64,000 nt of DNA. Origin: Leucocoprinus leucothites. Taxonomy: Eukaryota; Basidiomycota; Agaricomycetes; Agaricales; Agaricaceae. The DNA lies in assembly GCA_013368445.1 (NCBI GenBank), contig JAACJO010000003.1, positions 2,666,001 to 2,730,000 of the forward strand. The letters run 5' to 3'. This document shows positions 47,272-59,015 of this stretch, piece after piece (the first letter of the stretch is position 1; each line of letters begins with the position of its first letter). The translations under genes and the position numbers were made by a program. The notes below the pieces were generated by a model, which was given only the letters and a program-made list of their open reading frames with translations, did not search any database and was not told the origin of the DNA.

Positions 47272-48169
47272 AGAGATATTAAAAAGGATTATACCTGAAT
47301 ATGTCCAGTGCTGAGGGATCAGATTTCTGGTAAGTGCCTACCCACATCATTTCTGAGATGTTGTATGAGTCAGAGTGCTCAGTATGTTGGGGATTGGAAG
47401 GTAGAGGGGAATTGGTGGAGTACTATAATAGGTGCTCTGGTGTGATTACTTGATCCAGTGACTGATAGTGGGAGATGTCATCAGATGTGAAGTTCACAAG
47501 TAGCCAGTGACATATCTCCACATTCCCATAGAAGAAGTATACCCATGTGAGGCTATCTTGCAATAGGCTTAGAGAACCCTTTTTCTGCCCATGACCAAAA
47601 ATAACAATACAAAGAATAGAGCTTCTGAGAAGATTGGTAAAGAAGTAGGTAAGAACAAGGTGCTCCCTATCAGCTCCAGTTCTCCTTAGGTGCTGACAGC
47701 AACAAACCTGCCAACACAGCTCACATCCTCCTTGTTTGCATCTGCAGTGAACCTGAGCATCTGATAGATAGAGCCAACCAAATTTACTGCAACCAGGCTG
47801 CCATTTTCCAAAGCTACATTGGACTTCAGCCTTGACAGAGCTGGGAGGTTTGCCCAGTTGGCAGTCACTCATCAGAAACAAATCTCTGAAGTACACCCTG
47901 ACTGGTATGGTGCCATTATGGAGTGCACATCATCCTGGACATCTTCCAATGTTGACCTGTCCACGGCCCTTGTTCCCAGTGTCTAACATGATCAATAAGA
48001 TTGAATGATCACCAAATATTGAGAAGCTTGAAGGCTCGGCAATTAGTTGATGATTAATTGATGATTAATCGTTGATTGCATCTCAGCAGCTGAATTTCAG
48101 ACATAATTCAACAGTATATTTGTCATCTAAAATGTCATTCGAAGATTCTTACAAAGCTAAAGCCTGACT
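47272..48169. other. Unassigned, CpG-poor sequence between the repeats and the first gene
   Basis: No gene identified. A minus-strand stretch (47423-47896) can be read as protein with a Cys-rich segment in one frame and ALENGSLVAVNLVGSIYQML in another. Such split frames and low CpG suggest a decayed transposon fragment. Near 48050-48080 there is a short GATGATTAATT direct repeat. Confidence 0.4.
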
Positions 48170-50284
48170 TCAAATCCTAACACCTTGGTTCTTGACAGGG
48201 GGCGAAGCACCATTGCCCATCATGACCCTCACTCCGAGACTTGTAACATCGTCGACAGTCAAGAAAATATAAGCTGCGCAAACATGAGTTCATCAGCTTC
48301 TAATTGACTATCAAACCAAAGGCTTACCGGGACCAGGGGGATAGACGCGGTTATTAGGGGGACTAGTGATTGTCAAGATCTTTCCATTTTCGGACAACTG
48401 CGAGTCCATAAAGACGAGCCTTGAGCTCGAATGGAAGGCGTGCGACGAGAATCCTAAATCAATCAACGCAACTAGCAGCCAACGGTTAGATATGAAGTAT
48501 TATCTATATCAGATTCCAGGTTCACGTACCTTTGATATTTCTTTTTCTCAGTCCCGAAGGAATGGATACGTCCACATGGAACTTGGTGTTGAAGGCAATC
48601 TTCTTCGGTGCATTAGAGATATGAGGCCTCTCCACGGTCATATATGGAGGGTTCAAATATTCTATGCGGAATTCACTATAAATAGCGTGAGCGCGAATGA
48701 TTATATTAATAAAGCCCGAGCCAATACCTGTGATACTGAGTTCCGTTGACCACCTCACCGTTGGGATTGGAACCGGCAAGCATAAGGTTCCTGAATAATT
48801 GATTAGAAATTAGTCTTCCAGAAGCCTCATCGTGTATGATAAAATGCCTTTCTTACCCTCTCTGAGTTAGCGTGACCGTCGAGTGGTAAACACGAGCGAT
48901 ATCCGTCGTTGGCATTCCAGCATTGCTGATGCGCTTCCCGAGGGGAGCATCAGGGGTGTAGATGGAGGGTGTAAACCTAAATCATCGTTCAGTCTGTAGT
49001 CCAAGTTCAGCCAACCTAAGTGACTTACGCAGGATGATCGGAATTCGAGCTATTGCTAACAGGATCCCTCACGGTTCCAAAACCAGCATATCCAGTCTGT
49101 GCACCGCTGATAATGACAACCTGACCGTTGGGCATCAGGATCATCTCGGACATCATCCTAGGTTCTAGCATTCTCTCGATTTCCCAACCCTTCTTGATAC
49201 CCTCGCGTGTCAAGGTCATACGACTGCACTGGTCAGAAGCGGGGTCTTGTGACGAAAGCTGCTCGACAGGGATTAGACCACTTGAGTTGGAACCACCGCA
49301 GATGAGAACTTCGGGAATATAGTCAGGTGGGTGTAAGGGGAGAAGTGTCGCAGTCCCATCGAGGGGATTAGTAACTCGAACACCGTTCGGGATGTCAGGC
49401 AGTCTTGTCTCGGTATTCGTCTCGATGTCGTAGATCATCGTTTGGTTGCTGGCCGCCACAAAAATCTTGCCGTCAGGGAGGGCCAAGGCGCTTCAAATGG
49501 AACATTAGTAATGGGATAATCGGAACCTCACCGTAAAAGAACACACCGAGGGAAAAGATTGGCGGGTAGAGTACGAGCGAGGAAGTCAGAAGGCCTTGGA
49601 ACACCACCATCTTTTGATGGGAAGAACTCAAAGCTGTTGACAGGATCGGTGTTGTAGAAGGGGGTGCCTTCATGTATCCCTCCTAATATCATCTAAATTC
49701 ATGTCATCGTTAATACGACGCCGAAGACACCTGAAGCAGAACATACCAAGGAGCCGTCGAAAACCCTGAGACTGGAGGGATACCAGCGGGTTTCTGCGAG
49801 GTGTAAATTATCCGGGTCCTCAAACAATGAACATCCAACGCCATTCGGATCGTCGCAAGGCTCCCACATCCGGATTCCCATTCGACCGTCGTACGCCTGA
49901 GGAATGACGGGGATGTGGCCACCAACGCTAACCTGGCGTGGGTGAGCTCGATTTCCGGCAACGACTGAGAGTGCGTAAACTGACCATAGTCCCGTTACTT
50001 AGCATACCTCCAGAGGCACAGAAGCTATCCGTCACAGGAGTGAGAGGTGAAGCAGTATTCGTCTCGAGGTTGTACAGCGCTCCCCAAGCGGTATGATTAT
50101 CGACTTGAAGAGGGTCATTTGTCGCCCGGTCGAAGAAGATGGCCAAGTTGTCAGAGACAATGATCGACTCGAGTGCAACAATACCGCTAGTTCCATTCTG
50201 CACGAAATGCCATCCTTTTCCTGCAGCCAAGACCGACTGAGCAGCCAAGATGGACGCAAGATAAATTGAGAGGTGATTTAACAT
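48170..50284 (-). CDS. Glyoxal oxidase (copper radical oxidase, AA5_1 type), nine exons
   Basis: Joined minus exons 50284-49985, 49932-49747, 49692-49547, 49490-49029, 48976-48857, 48790-48728, 48675-48530, 48453-48328 and 48273-48170 give 550 aa with all introns GT-AG. A signal peptide (about residues 1-20, [20 protein letters not shown]) directs secretion. Copper-radical residues are visible: Cys89 (SFCASGG) and Tyr151 (TRWYPSS) for the cross-linked Cys-Tyr cofactor, Tyr395-His396 (RVYHST) and His479 (SSHAFHS) as copper ligands. The family oxidises aldehydes to acids and makes H2O2 for lignin peroxidases. Length matches the Phanerochaete enzyme (about 559 aa); no WSC repeats precede it. It is intact although it borders the transposon stack. 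Confidence 0.95.
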
Positions 50285-50330
50285 CTTGGAAGGCGGCTTG
50301 GCTTCGATGTGAAATTTACTACACAGCCCA

Positions 50331-50337
50331 TTTATAT
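50331..50337 (-). promoter_or_regulatory. Likely TATA box of the glyoxal oxidase gene
   Basis: The minus strand reads ATATAAAT about 50 nt upstream of the ATG at 50284, a plausible core promoter site. Confidence 0.5.
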
Positions 50338-50344
50338 GTTGCAC

Positions 50345-51081
50345 ATAGGTTCATAAAAGGTCGAGAACGGGACGACCCATGATCAGCCCTCCAGAAGGTA
50401 GTGTTGGACGAGAACCGTAGACCAAGGCAAGATCACTTTGTCTTGCAGTAAGTAGAAATGACCTTCCCATGAAGGAGAAGCAGCCGTGTGAGGATATTTT
50501 GTGATAGGCTTGGAGGGCTTAGTATGCCACCCACGCCGGATAAAGAACTCCAAGACGCTCAAATGAGAAAACCGAGCACCGGAAGAAGTCGAGATACCTA
50601 AATGCGGCACCGATAATTTCTTGTATGCCGAGCGTATTTTGTCCATTTGGTAGAAGTGCATGTGATACATTTGCAAGCCTTGAACATCTCCGTCGGGGCG
50701 GGTTGTGCTGCTGTACAAGACATGAAGGAAATCGGAAAGAATCGGAGTTCGAACTCTGTCCGATGGCGTAATGGCATTATTGGTGAAAAGCGTGACAAAA
50801 TAAAGAAAAAGCAAAGAGCAAGTATCACTTCATTGAGTCCAGGGAGTTACGTGGTGGCAAAAAAATCCGTTGGAAAATCCAAGGGTCCAATATTGAGCCA
50901 TTCGAATCGTTGGTCCACAACGCGACAGGAGACTCAGAACATGGTCTGATGAGCCAATCGGATCTCGGCATCTAATCAAATTCATGCCCTCTTCCTCACC
51001 CCGGTCAATGATTCTTGTCAATAGGCCCGTCAGCTCAACGATATGGCTCGACCACAAATCAGCGCCTTGTATTCTTCCTTT
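50345..51081. other. Divergent intergenic region, glyoxal oxidase / RidA
   Basis: It separates two divergent genes and must hold both promoters. A 143-codon ORF (50383-50814, minus) has no recognisable domain and no upstream signal; I treat it as probably chance. No repeats are seen. Confidence 0.5.
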
Positions 51082-51090
51082 TATAAAAAA
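51082..51090 (+). promoter_or_regulatory. Likely TATA box of the RidA-family gene
   Basis: TATAAAAAA lies 35 nt upstream of the ATG at 51117, within a pyrimidine-rich CTTCCTTT context. Confidence 0.55.
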
Positions 51091-51116
51091 ACGGAACCAC
51101 GCTGACAACCAACAAA

Positions 51117-51575
51117 ATGTCAGAACCTACTAATAGCACCATTGGCACAACCCGCCGCCACCACACAACCAACCCATACGAACACCTCTTCGGATATTCT
51201 CGCGGAGTCCGTAAAGGTCCCTTCATCTTCATCTCCGGCACAACCTCCACCTCTACAACCTCCACCTCTACAACCTCCACCTCTACAACATCCACATCCT
51301 CCACACCAATCATCCTCCACCCCGACTCAGCATACGAGCAAGCCAAACACATCTTCCACACCATCATCGATTCTGTCGAATATTTAGGTGGAAAACGCAC
51401 TGACATTATACGCGTGAGAATGTTTGTTAGGGACGGTAAGGATACGGGAGAGGTTGGGAGAGCGTTGAAGGAGAGTCTTGGGGAGGTGTTGCCCGCTGCG
51501 ACAATGATTGTGGGTGCTGGGTTTGTTAATCCGGACATGAAGGTCGAGATTGAGGCTGATGCGGTTGTGTTGTGA
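51117..51575 (+). CDS. RidA/YjgF/L-PSP family protein
   Basis: A single-exon gene of 152 aa. After a short N-terminal arm come the family's first strands (FGYSRGVRKGPFIFISGTT), then SAYEQAKHIFHTIIDSVEYLGG, IIRVRMFVRD and the C-terminal strand KVEIEADAVV. RidA proteins are small trimers. Bacterial and yeast members deaminate reactive enamine/imine intermediates from threonine or serine dehydratases; the substrate here is not known. An unusual Thr/Ser-only insert (residues about 43-62) is coded by a 15-bp tandem repeat in the loop after SGTT, which is normally short. It ends 168 bp from the convergent Nop12-like gene. Confidence 0.88.
   Translation: MSEPTNSTIGTTRRHHTTNPYEHLFGYSRGVRKGPFIFISGTTSTSTTSTSTTSTSTTSTSSTPIILHPDSAYEQAKHIFHTIIDSVEYLGGKRTDIIRVRMFVRDGKDTGEVGRALKESLGEVLPAATMIVGAGFVNPDMKVEIEADAVVL
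51243..51294 (+). repeat. 15-bp coding minisatellite in the RidA-family gene
   Basis: Units of CTCCACCTCTACAAC repeated three times in tandem, plus a diverged partial copy. The unit length is a multiple of three, so copy-number change keeps the frame and changes only the Thr/Ser loop. Confidence 0.85.
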
Positions 51576-51743
51576 GCTGCGGGTGAATGAGGATGAGGAT
51601 GAGGATGGGTTATTATATAATATATGTACTTTCGGATCGCAGTATTGATAGAGACTGCGATATTTTGCGTTCGGCGAAATGTGATAACGAATTTAAATTC
51701 CAATGACCGGGTAACAAGAATATACACCATCACTAATATCCCC

Positions 51744-53830
51744 TCATTTCTTCGCATTCCTCTTCTCCAAACTCTTATCACTCCTCACCCTCGTCCTCTT
51801 CTTCACATCCTTTCCACTCTTCCCCTTCCGCTCACCACCATCACCTGCACCTTTCCTCACTCTCTCCCTCACCCTCTTCTTCTCCACCCCACCCTCACCA
51901 CTCGCCCGATCCTTACTCGTACCCATAGCCATCCTAGCCTTCTTCTTCGCCAACCTTCTCGCTACACGATCCGCATCAGCCGCTTTAACGGCTTTACGCT
52001 CCTGTTTCGACATCGCTGCGAGTTTGTTCCCGAGAGACGGGTCGCCCTTGGGTATAACTATGGGTGTTGGGGGTGTAGAATTTTGAGGTTTGGAGTCTTT
52101 GGATGTCGATGTCGATGCTTGGGATGAGGCAGCAGGGAGGGTTTTGAGAGAAGATTTGAGGGAAGATGAGAGTTTTGTTCCTGGCAGAGTTTTACATCGT
52201 TGGACGCGAAGTTTGCGTTTGGCGAATTTAAGTTGGGTGGGTTGTAGTGTGAGGATTTCGTCCACGCATTCACGGTCCTGAGAGCATCGTGAGCATCATG
52301 GATAGGTAGAATTGATATGTCGAGTGAGAGACTTACGATGAACTGAACATATCCGAATCCTTTTCCGAGCTGGGTATCTTTATCTCTAATAATACGGACA
52401 TGGGTAACCCAAGTCTTGGATTTCTTCGCTCCTTCATCGTCAGTTGAAGATGGCGGCTCCCCTCGTTCTGTCTTCATCAGACTCTCAAAGAAAGCCCTCA
52501 GATCCTCCTCCTGAGCAGCCAAATCCAAACTTCCAACAAACAACGTGCACTTCGGGTCCGCGTCCTCAAACGCTTTGTTGTTCCCTACTACCTCTTCTCC
52601 ATCCTTCTCTTCCCCACTCTTCGCCTTTCGCTTTTCGTTCTTTCCAACGAAATCCACTCTAATAATCCTCCCTTCGAATTCACTCCCATCTCCATCCTTG
52701 ACTGCTTGTTTCGTAGCTTCGTAAGGATCCAAAACGTCAGGTAGAGGTGGTAAATTCGCAGGCCGTGGATTTGAAGACGGAGGTGGAGGGTGGGCAAAGA
52801 CGATATACGCGTGGACTGTTGTCCCAGAGGTATGGAACTGATGTGTAAGGAAGAGATATTTCTTTTTTTGGTTCGGTGTGAGGTGGTTGTTGGCTTCTGG
52901 TGCTGGATCGGAGGTTGTGGAGGAACGCCAGGAAGAGGCACGGGTACGGTCATGTTCGCGCTGAGATGGATTTTTGTGTGGTTCGTCGGCGGTGGTTGAA
53001 GAAGAGGCGTTCGGTGTAGAGGATGTGGTGGCGGCGGCGGCGGCTGCTGCTGTGGGGGAGCTGAAGGGTACAGAGCGGAATCGGATGGATTCGATTTTGG
53101 CGGTGGGGACGAAGGAGAGGATGTGTCGTTGTAATTGTTTTTGTAGAGGCTATAGGATATTAATTAATGGATGGGATTAAATTTTCGGGTAGGAGTGTAC
53201 GTACGCGTTTTTGAGCGACATCTAGAGAGAGATTGCCGATGAATACCGTGCGCTGGTCACGCCGTGCAGGCGTCTCGTCTGTGGGCACATATTTCTGCTT
53301 TTTGGACTTGACCTTGGACTTAGATTTCGCCTTTCCTGCGAGGGACTCATGCACCAGATTCGAAGCATCATCCTCTGATACCTCTTCAGCATCATCGCCA
53401 CTGGCCTTTCCGTCTTCTTTTAGTTGTCCATCTGCCCCTTTAGAGCGAAGATAAGCACCCTCGAGGTCCGAGTTATCATCTTCGTCCGCATCGTTCTCTT
53501 CTGCAGAGGGCACCTTTGTCTTGACTTTGGATTTCTTCTTCGGTGAGGGTTTTAATTTATTTTTTACCTCCTGCTTAGAATCAGATTTCTGTCTTTTGGG
53601 ATGTGTATCATGTTTTTCTTCTACTAGCTTCCGCTTTTTGGGCGGCTTCTCCGACTCGGAGGGCGCGGACGAAGGGATCGGAGCGGGCTTCGGAGTTGAT
53701 TGTGGCTAATAGCTACCATTAGTTTTTCGTTCATCTAGAAAAATAGTTGGAGCACTTTTGATTTGAAAAGAGCATCGAGCTCTGGGTCGACGTTGCCCGT
53801 CGATTTTAACAGAAACGAGGAAAGACTCAT
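51744..53830 (-). CDS. Nop12-like nucleolar RNA-binding protein, two RRMs
   Basis: Minus exons 53830-53756, 53705-53205, 53149-52337 and 52277-51744 give 640 aa. It starts MSLSSFLLK...ELDALF, typical of Nop12. Lys-rich acidic N-terminal region; RRM1 begins with TVFIGNLSL (about 178) and ends RIIRVDF (about 353-359) but holds a long Ala/Ser-rich insert before its RNP1-like AYIVF (about 306). RRM2 has LFVGSLDL (about 396) and KGFGYVQF (about 455). The C-terminal tail is Lys/Arg-rich, fitting nucleolar localisation. Yeast Nop12 assists pre-25S rRNA processing; the human relative is RBM34. Start chosen because the first exon completes the conserved N terminus. It shares a 333-bp divergent promoter region with the MFS gene. 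Confidence 0.88.
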
Positions 53831-54163
53831 CGCGAGTCAAAATGGAAAAGAAAATGATGGAGGTGGAAGAACAGTGACGCCTGTCACATTCTAACAGTGA
53901 GCGGTGATGCCATCACTCGGCAGTAGATTTGCAGAGGACGCTTTCTAGGCCTCTCAAGACATCCTATTGGCAGAATTAAGCCCAAATTCCTGTGAGAGAC
54001 CCAGCTTAGGGGCTTACAGAGCATTCTCAAGAACAGTCATAGTACTTGTGAGCAGATAGGCGTGCCAGTCCAAATTCGAACGGGACCTTAATCATCCCAT
54101 CATTACGCCATTTGTATTCTTTTTAGTCGTCTTACCATCACTACGTTTACCCCGGCCAATAAA

Positions 54164-57100
54164 ATGGCATCCCTGGCACCCCGCGCCTCAATCCTTTGGT
54201 CAGATACTGCCATGGCAGAAAACAATTACTATCACGATGACCTCGACGTCGAGCAACAGCAGCGCTTAATTGGCTCTGACGTCGACGGCGAACATGACGA
54301 GGATGATCCTCGTACTCCTGTACGTGTTCCGATTTTTCGAGTGAGAATTTAGGCTTCGGCTAATGTGACATGCGCGTCCAGCTCGACAAGACGATAGATA
54401 GAATCGGAATGGGCAGCTACCAGTGGGCGTTGCTCTCGCTATGCGGATTTGGTGCGTCATAGGGATTTTTTCTAGGGTGGGATTTTGTCTTAGACTGACG
54501 GGGTTGCCACCTTAGGCTGGATGGCGGATAATGTACGTGCATTTGTTCACTGCCTTGGACGATGACCCAGGCTTATACTTCTCGCAGATGTGGATTCAGG
54601 CAGTAGCGATTATCCTTCCTAGAGTGCAACAACACTATCACGGTACGCTTGGTCCTTCTACCAGCTGTATGGCGCTTATACTTCCGTTCCTTCCAGTATC
54701 AGACGGTGTAATCGGAGGCCTATCTTCCTCCATGTTCGCTGGTATGATGATCGGCGCAGTAGGCTGGGGAACATGTACGTCTCTCCTTCACTCATTTCAT
54801 TCCCCACCTCTGACATCATCTCCAGGTTCCGACTTGCTCGGGCGAAGTACTGCCTTTAATCTGACTCTATTTTTCACCTCTGTCTTTGGATTTTTTGCCT
54901 CATTGGCGAATAGCTTTGGCACTCTCTGCTTTGCACTGTTCCTCCTAGGGAGCGCTGTCGGTGTACGTGTCTCTTCATCATTCTACCTGTCCGCAACCCG
55001 TCTCCATCCATCAAATTCGAACTCCACATTTTAACGTCACACCTCAATTGATTTCTAACCTCTTTTTGTTTGAATCTCATAGGGCTCTATGCCTACTGAT
55101 GGTACACTTCTACTGGAACATATGCCAAAAGAGAAGCAATACCTCGTCACAGCACTATCTGTATTCTTCTCATTTGGCTCCGTCCTCTCTGCTTTCGTTG
55201 CCCTCCTCGTACTTCCTGACAATTCATGCCCTAACACTGCGTCCGGTCCGATTTCCGGTTTAGGGACATTGGCCAAGGTGCTAGATGCTGTTGTCCCGTG
55301 CGATGTGGAGAAGCAAAACAGAGGATGGAAGTACCTGCTTATGACGTTGGCTACGATAGTACGTCTTACATAGTAATCGCACATGCTTCGCTTTATCCCC
55401 GTTTTACCCTCTCTTTGAATTCCTGCCCTCCCTCCCTTTGGGTTGGTTGGCTTGGTTGAAGAGAGTGGCTATAACGGGGTGATTTCTGATGTTTTGCTTT
55501 TACTATTTCCTGCCCAATTTCTCCCTCTCCACCACCTTATCACCCTAACCCTGGATTCTCCCTCACTGTCACCGCCACTCTCACTGGTCGGCGCTCAAAT
55601 AGACACTATCCATGTTCTTAGCACGGATTGTCTTCTTCCGCCTACACGAATCCCCTCGATACCTCGTCCACGCCGGACGACCCCAGGAAGCGGTTAAATC
55701 ACTCCAAATGATCTCCAGATTTAATGGTTCAGATCTTGAAATTGAATTGGACGACGTCGAGGATCAATACCCTGCCACCGAATCGCAATCCCAGTCATCA
55801 TCCTCACAACCCACTTCTGGTACCACAGGAAAGATGGGCGAAACGACTGTTTTCGACGCGGGTGACGTCGATGGTCATGGAACAGGAAGTGGCTCAGGAT
55901 CGAAAAGTGGAAGTGGCACTGCGAGTCCGACGAGAAACACGAGTTCGGAGAGGGCACCCTTGGTCACGCAGTACGATTCAATTGGGCAAACTCCTGCCAA
56001 TGTGCTTGAAGGACATTCCTTCAAGACGCCTGTAATAGAGCCTTATCCACCTCCGCCACACATATCCTTAACCTCCTCTTCCGAAACCGTCGCTGCTCCC
56101 GCAGACGAACTTGGCAAAGAAGGAGAGAATGGGAAGAAAGGCGAGGATGTAGATGATGGAAAATTCGCATCTCCATCGTTAGACCAGCGCCCACGACACG
56201 GGAGGAGTGGATCAACGTCATCGTCAATATTTACGACGACGAGCACGAGGAGGGGGAACTACGCAGACTTTCGAGTGCTTCAAGTCGGAGATCGTCGATG
56301 TATGAAGTGCACAGGAAGTGTAGACTGTTACCGAGGTCGATGAGGAAACCTTTGGCTGTGTGGTGGGATCGTGTGAGCATGGTGCTTGAGCCGGAGTGGT
56401 TTAGAACTACGGTGCTGGTCTGGGCCATTTGGTTTTCCATGTCCCTTGGTACGTTCCCGTTCCCCCCGAGATCCAAGTCGCGTGTACTGATGGTGCTGGG
56501 TTCGTTATAGCATTTACGATGTTTAATGTCTATTTGCCGAAATTACTCGAGATGAGTGGGAATGTGGGAGTGGAACATGTGAAGAGTTTAGAAGAGAATT
56601 TGTGGGATGTGATGATTTTCACTCTTGGTGGTACTCCAGGCGCCATTGTAAGGTCTCCCTTTTCACCACTCATCGCATATACTCACATTATTTCCTCTCC
56701 TCCTATAGCTCGGTGCATGGCTCATTGAATCATCACTCGGCCGACGCTGGTCATTGGCCTTGAGCACATTCACAACAGCGGCTTTCTGTATGGTGTTTGT
56801 TATGGTGGAATCGACGTGGGCGGTGAGATTGAGCACGGTTGGGATTAGCTTGAGCGCGACTGTGAGTGATCGTCTTACTTCTTTCGTTGGTTTTGTATTT
56901 GTGCTGAGACTGTATGTAATAGGCCATGTGGGCGGTGTTGTATGGCTGGACACCTGAGATTTTCGGAACGAAAGGTACGTTGTCCCTCACAGGGGTATAT
57001 GTTTATGTGATATATTGTTGTGATAGTTCGAGGATCTGCTTGTGGAATTGCTTCGGCTTTATCGCGAATGTACGTTTTCCCCTTTCTCTCCTAGCGTAAT

Positions 57101-57294
57101 TCGACTGACCTGTCATTTCGAATCACAGTGGAGGAATGATCGCGCCACTTCTGGGTGGTACCCTTCTAATGATAAGCCGCTCCATACCCGTGTACACAGC
57201 AGTAGTCGTGTTTGTGATAGCAGGATGCTGCGTACTATTATTGAGGGAGGAAGAGGGTAGCGTGAGAGGAAAGACAAGGGCTGTCTTGCATTGA
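54164..57294 (+). CDS. MFS transporter of the SV2/SVOP-like type, 14 exons
   Basis: Exons 54164-54319, 54382-54451, 54516-54532, 54588-54642, 54697-54774, 54826-54962, 55083-55358, 55603-56216, 56267-56448, 56511-56647, 56709-56861, 56923-56974, 57027-57069 and 57129-57294 give 711 aa. The acidic N terminus is followed by membrane segments such as SMFAGMMIGAVGWG and LFFTSVFGFFASL, a DLLGR loop motif, then a cytosolic Ser/Glu-rich loop of over 200 residues after HESPRYLVHAGRP, and the second membrane half (YTMFNVYLPKLL-like, LGRRWSLALSTF). Substrate unknown. Intron 55359-55602 is 244 bp, far longer than the others. Exon 3 has only 17 nt. The GTCATC donor at 56217 is atypical but needed for the frame. 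Met17 is an alternative start. Confidence 0.85.
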
Positions 57295-58339
57295 TTTTTG
57301 AGAATGCTTTCCATGTTCTTTTTTTCTATCTATGATCATGATGATACTTTTTGGATGCTCTTGGAAGTTGGTTTTTTTCGACTTCACCCGGCCTATTTGT
57401 ATGTGTATATATTTCGATAATGTGTACCGTTTAGTTCGTAGGTGAGTGAATGGATGGAGAGGGGGAAGGGAGAGGGGAAGGCAAGAGGGAGGGGAGGGGG
57501 TGGAAAGAGGGTCTGGACACTAGAATGGTTGCTGGACGTATATTTGTAGGATTAGTTCATAATACGATGGGTAGAGTATCTGCTTTCTGCTCTGGCTGGT
57601 TTGAGCAGTGAATTTGTGAGGTGAATTCAGATTGGTGTATTAGTTTGATTGACCTGACTTCCGTTCGTGGAGGGCTTGTCCGCGGAACGAGGCAAGTGCG
57701 ATTTCTTGTGACATGCATCCGAGTCACGGAGACTGGTTGTGAGCGCCAGCACACTCCTCTTCATTTATCTATTACCTATATTTCTCCGGTTTCAACTACA
57801 TTATGACGTCGAAACCTCTGTACTTATTTAAAAATTTCCCGTCCCCCCCATACCCTTAAGTACTGAACCCATCTACCTAGGTATCAACAACATAGACTCG
57901 GACAGCCACACAGCGAGCCGAAGATAGACACGGTTTGGGGCCCCTGACGCGTCCGCGTTCTCCTTTGGCCTCACAAACAAAGAAATTGGCCGCTTATAGC
58001 TGCCAATCCCCTTTTCCCCGCACTCTGTGTAAGATTGTTAGATTACCTTACCCAAAACGAACAGTCGCAAGAAACTCGCTCCAATCATCATACTACATCA
58101 CCTTCCTCTATTACCATGCACGGTCGGCCGAATTGGAAATAGTAGCCTTGAGGTTGAGGCTTCTCTTCAACGTTCAACTACCGCCCAGCTGACGACTTCC
58201 GTAACCTGCTCTCTGGGCTCTCTTTAACCTCACACTGGCGATGGACACATTCACAAAAGATACTTTATGGACTAGGCGTAACACACTATTTGTCAAAAAC
58301 ACTACTGGACTCGACCAAACCCAACCTCGGACTCAGGCA
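57295..58339. other. Convergent intergenic region with a purine-rich tract
   Basis: The space between two convergent genes. 57440-57515 is almost purely G/A on plus. ORF 57935-58192 lacks any recognisable motif. No RNA gene or repeat copy was recognised. Confidence 0.5.
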
Positions 58340-59015
58340 TTAGTTAGGAATGACATAGCCGGTGATCCCCTGGTCTGCATATAAACCAGTATTAATGTTG
58401 TTCTGTCTCTCCGTCTCGTTGATTGTGTAGAAATGATCAAATCGCGCGCTGCTGTACAGCCGATAAAGCGGGACTGCATTACACTGTGGGCGGGGATGCA
58501 AGTACCCAATTCCCTGGGAAATCCCCGCAGCAGCAGGATCTGGCATAACTTGGCAACCACCTGCAACCTGGGCTTGAAATTCAGCAGCATCTGCGGTGTA
58601 AAAGTAGTCGATCTGGGGTGTTCCTTGGTTGAGGTTGCAGCGCCATAGTGGGACTGTACCATCGACCTGAGTTGCATAGACTCTACCCTGAGGAGGTTCT
58701 TCGCTGTATCCCTGGGTACCGAATTGGGCGACTTCGAGACCGTAGGTTGAGTAGAAGTGGCTTGTTAAGTCGCCATTCCACATGCGACGGAGTGGGATGG
58801 TCTGAGTGAGTGGTGGGCAAACTGGAACCTTTGTTGGACTGTAAGTTGACATTTGATTGTTCCAAGGGCATAGATCAACGTACGGGAGTTGTTGTTGGGC
58901 AGTAGGTGACTGTCTTAGTGGACACGACAGAGCTACTTGTGTTGGTGGTGGCGTTTGCTGCTACTGCTGTGAAGGCGAGAGCGATGAAGGATACAAGAGG
59001 GATATTGAGCTGCAT
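58340..59015 (-). CDS. Secreted DUF5648-like protein
   Basis: Minus exons 59015-58884 and 58828-58340 give 206 aa. A hydrophobic signal peptide (residues 1-20, ending FTAVAA) and a Thr/Ser-rich linker are followed by three aromatic repeats: SHFYSTYGLEVAQFGTQGY, IDYFYTADAAEFQAQ and DHFYTINETERQN, with PLWRC and PLYRLY strands. This HFYT-type repeat marks the DUF5648 fold seen in secreted fungal and bacterial proteins, probably sugar-binding but not proven. The exon-2 acceptor at 58829 was chosen because it alone keeps the frame. A decayed copy lies just upstream. Confidence 0.8.

Noticed and set aside
50383..50814. 143-codon minus-strand ORF upstream of the glyoxal oxidase gene
   Set aside because: No recognisable domain, no splice or promoter support, lies in a divergent promoter region.
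57935..58192. 85-codon plus-strand ORF in the intergenic region
   Set aside because: No motif, low-complexity basic composition, probably chance.
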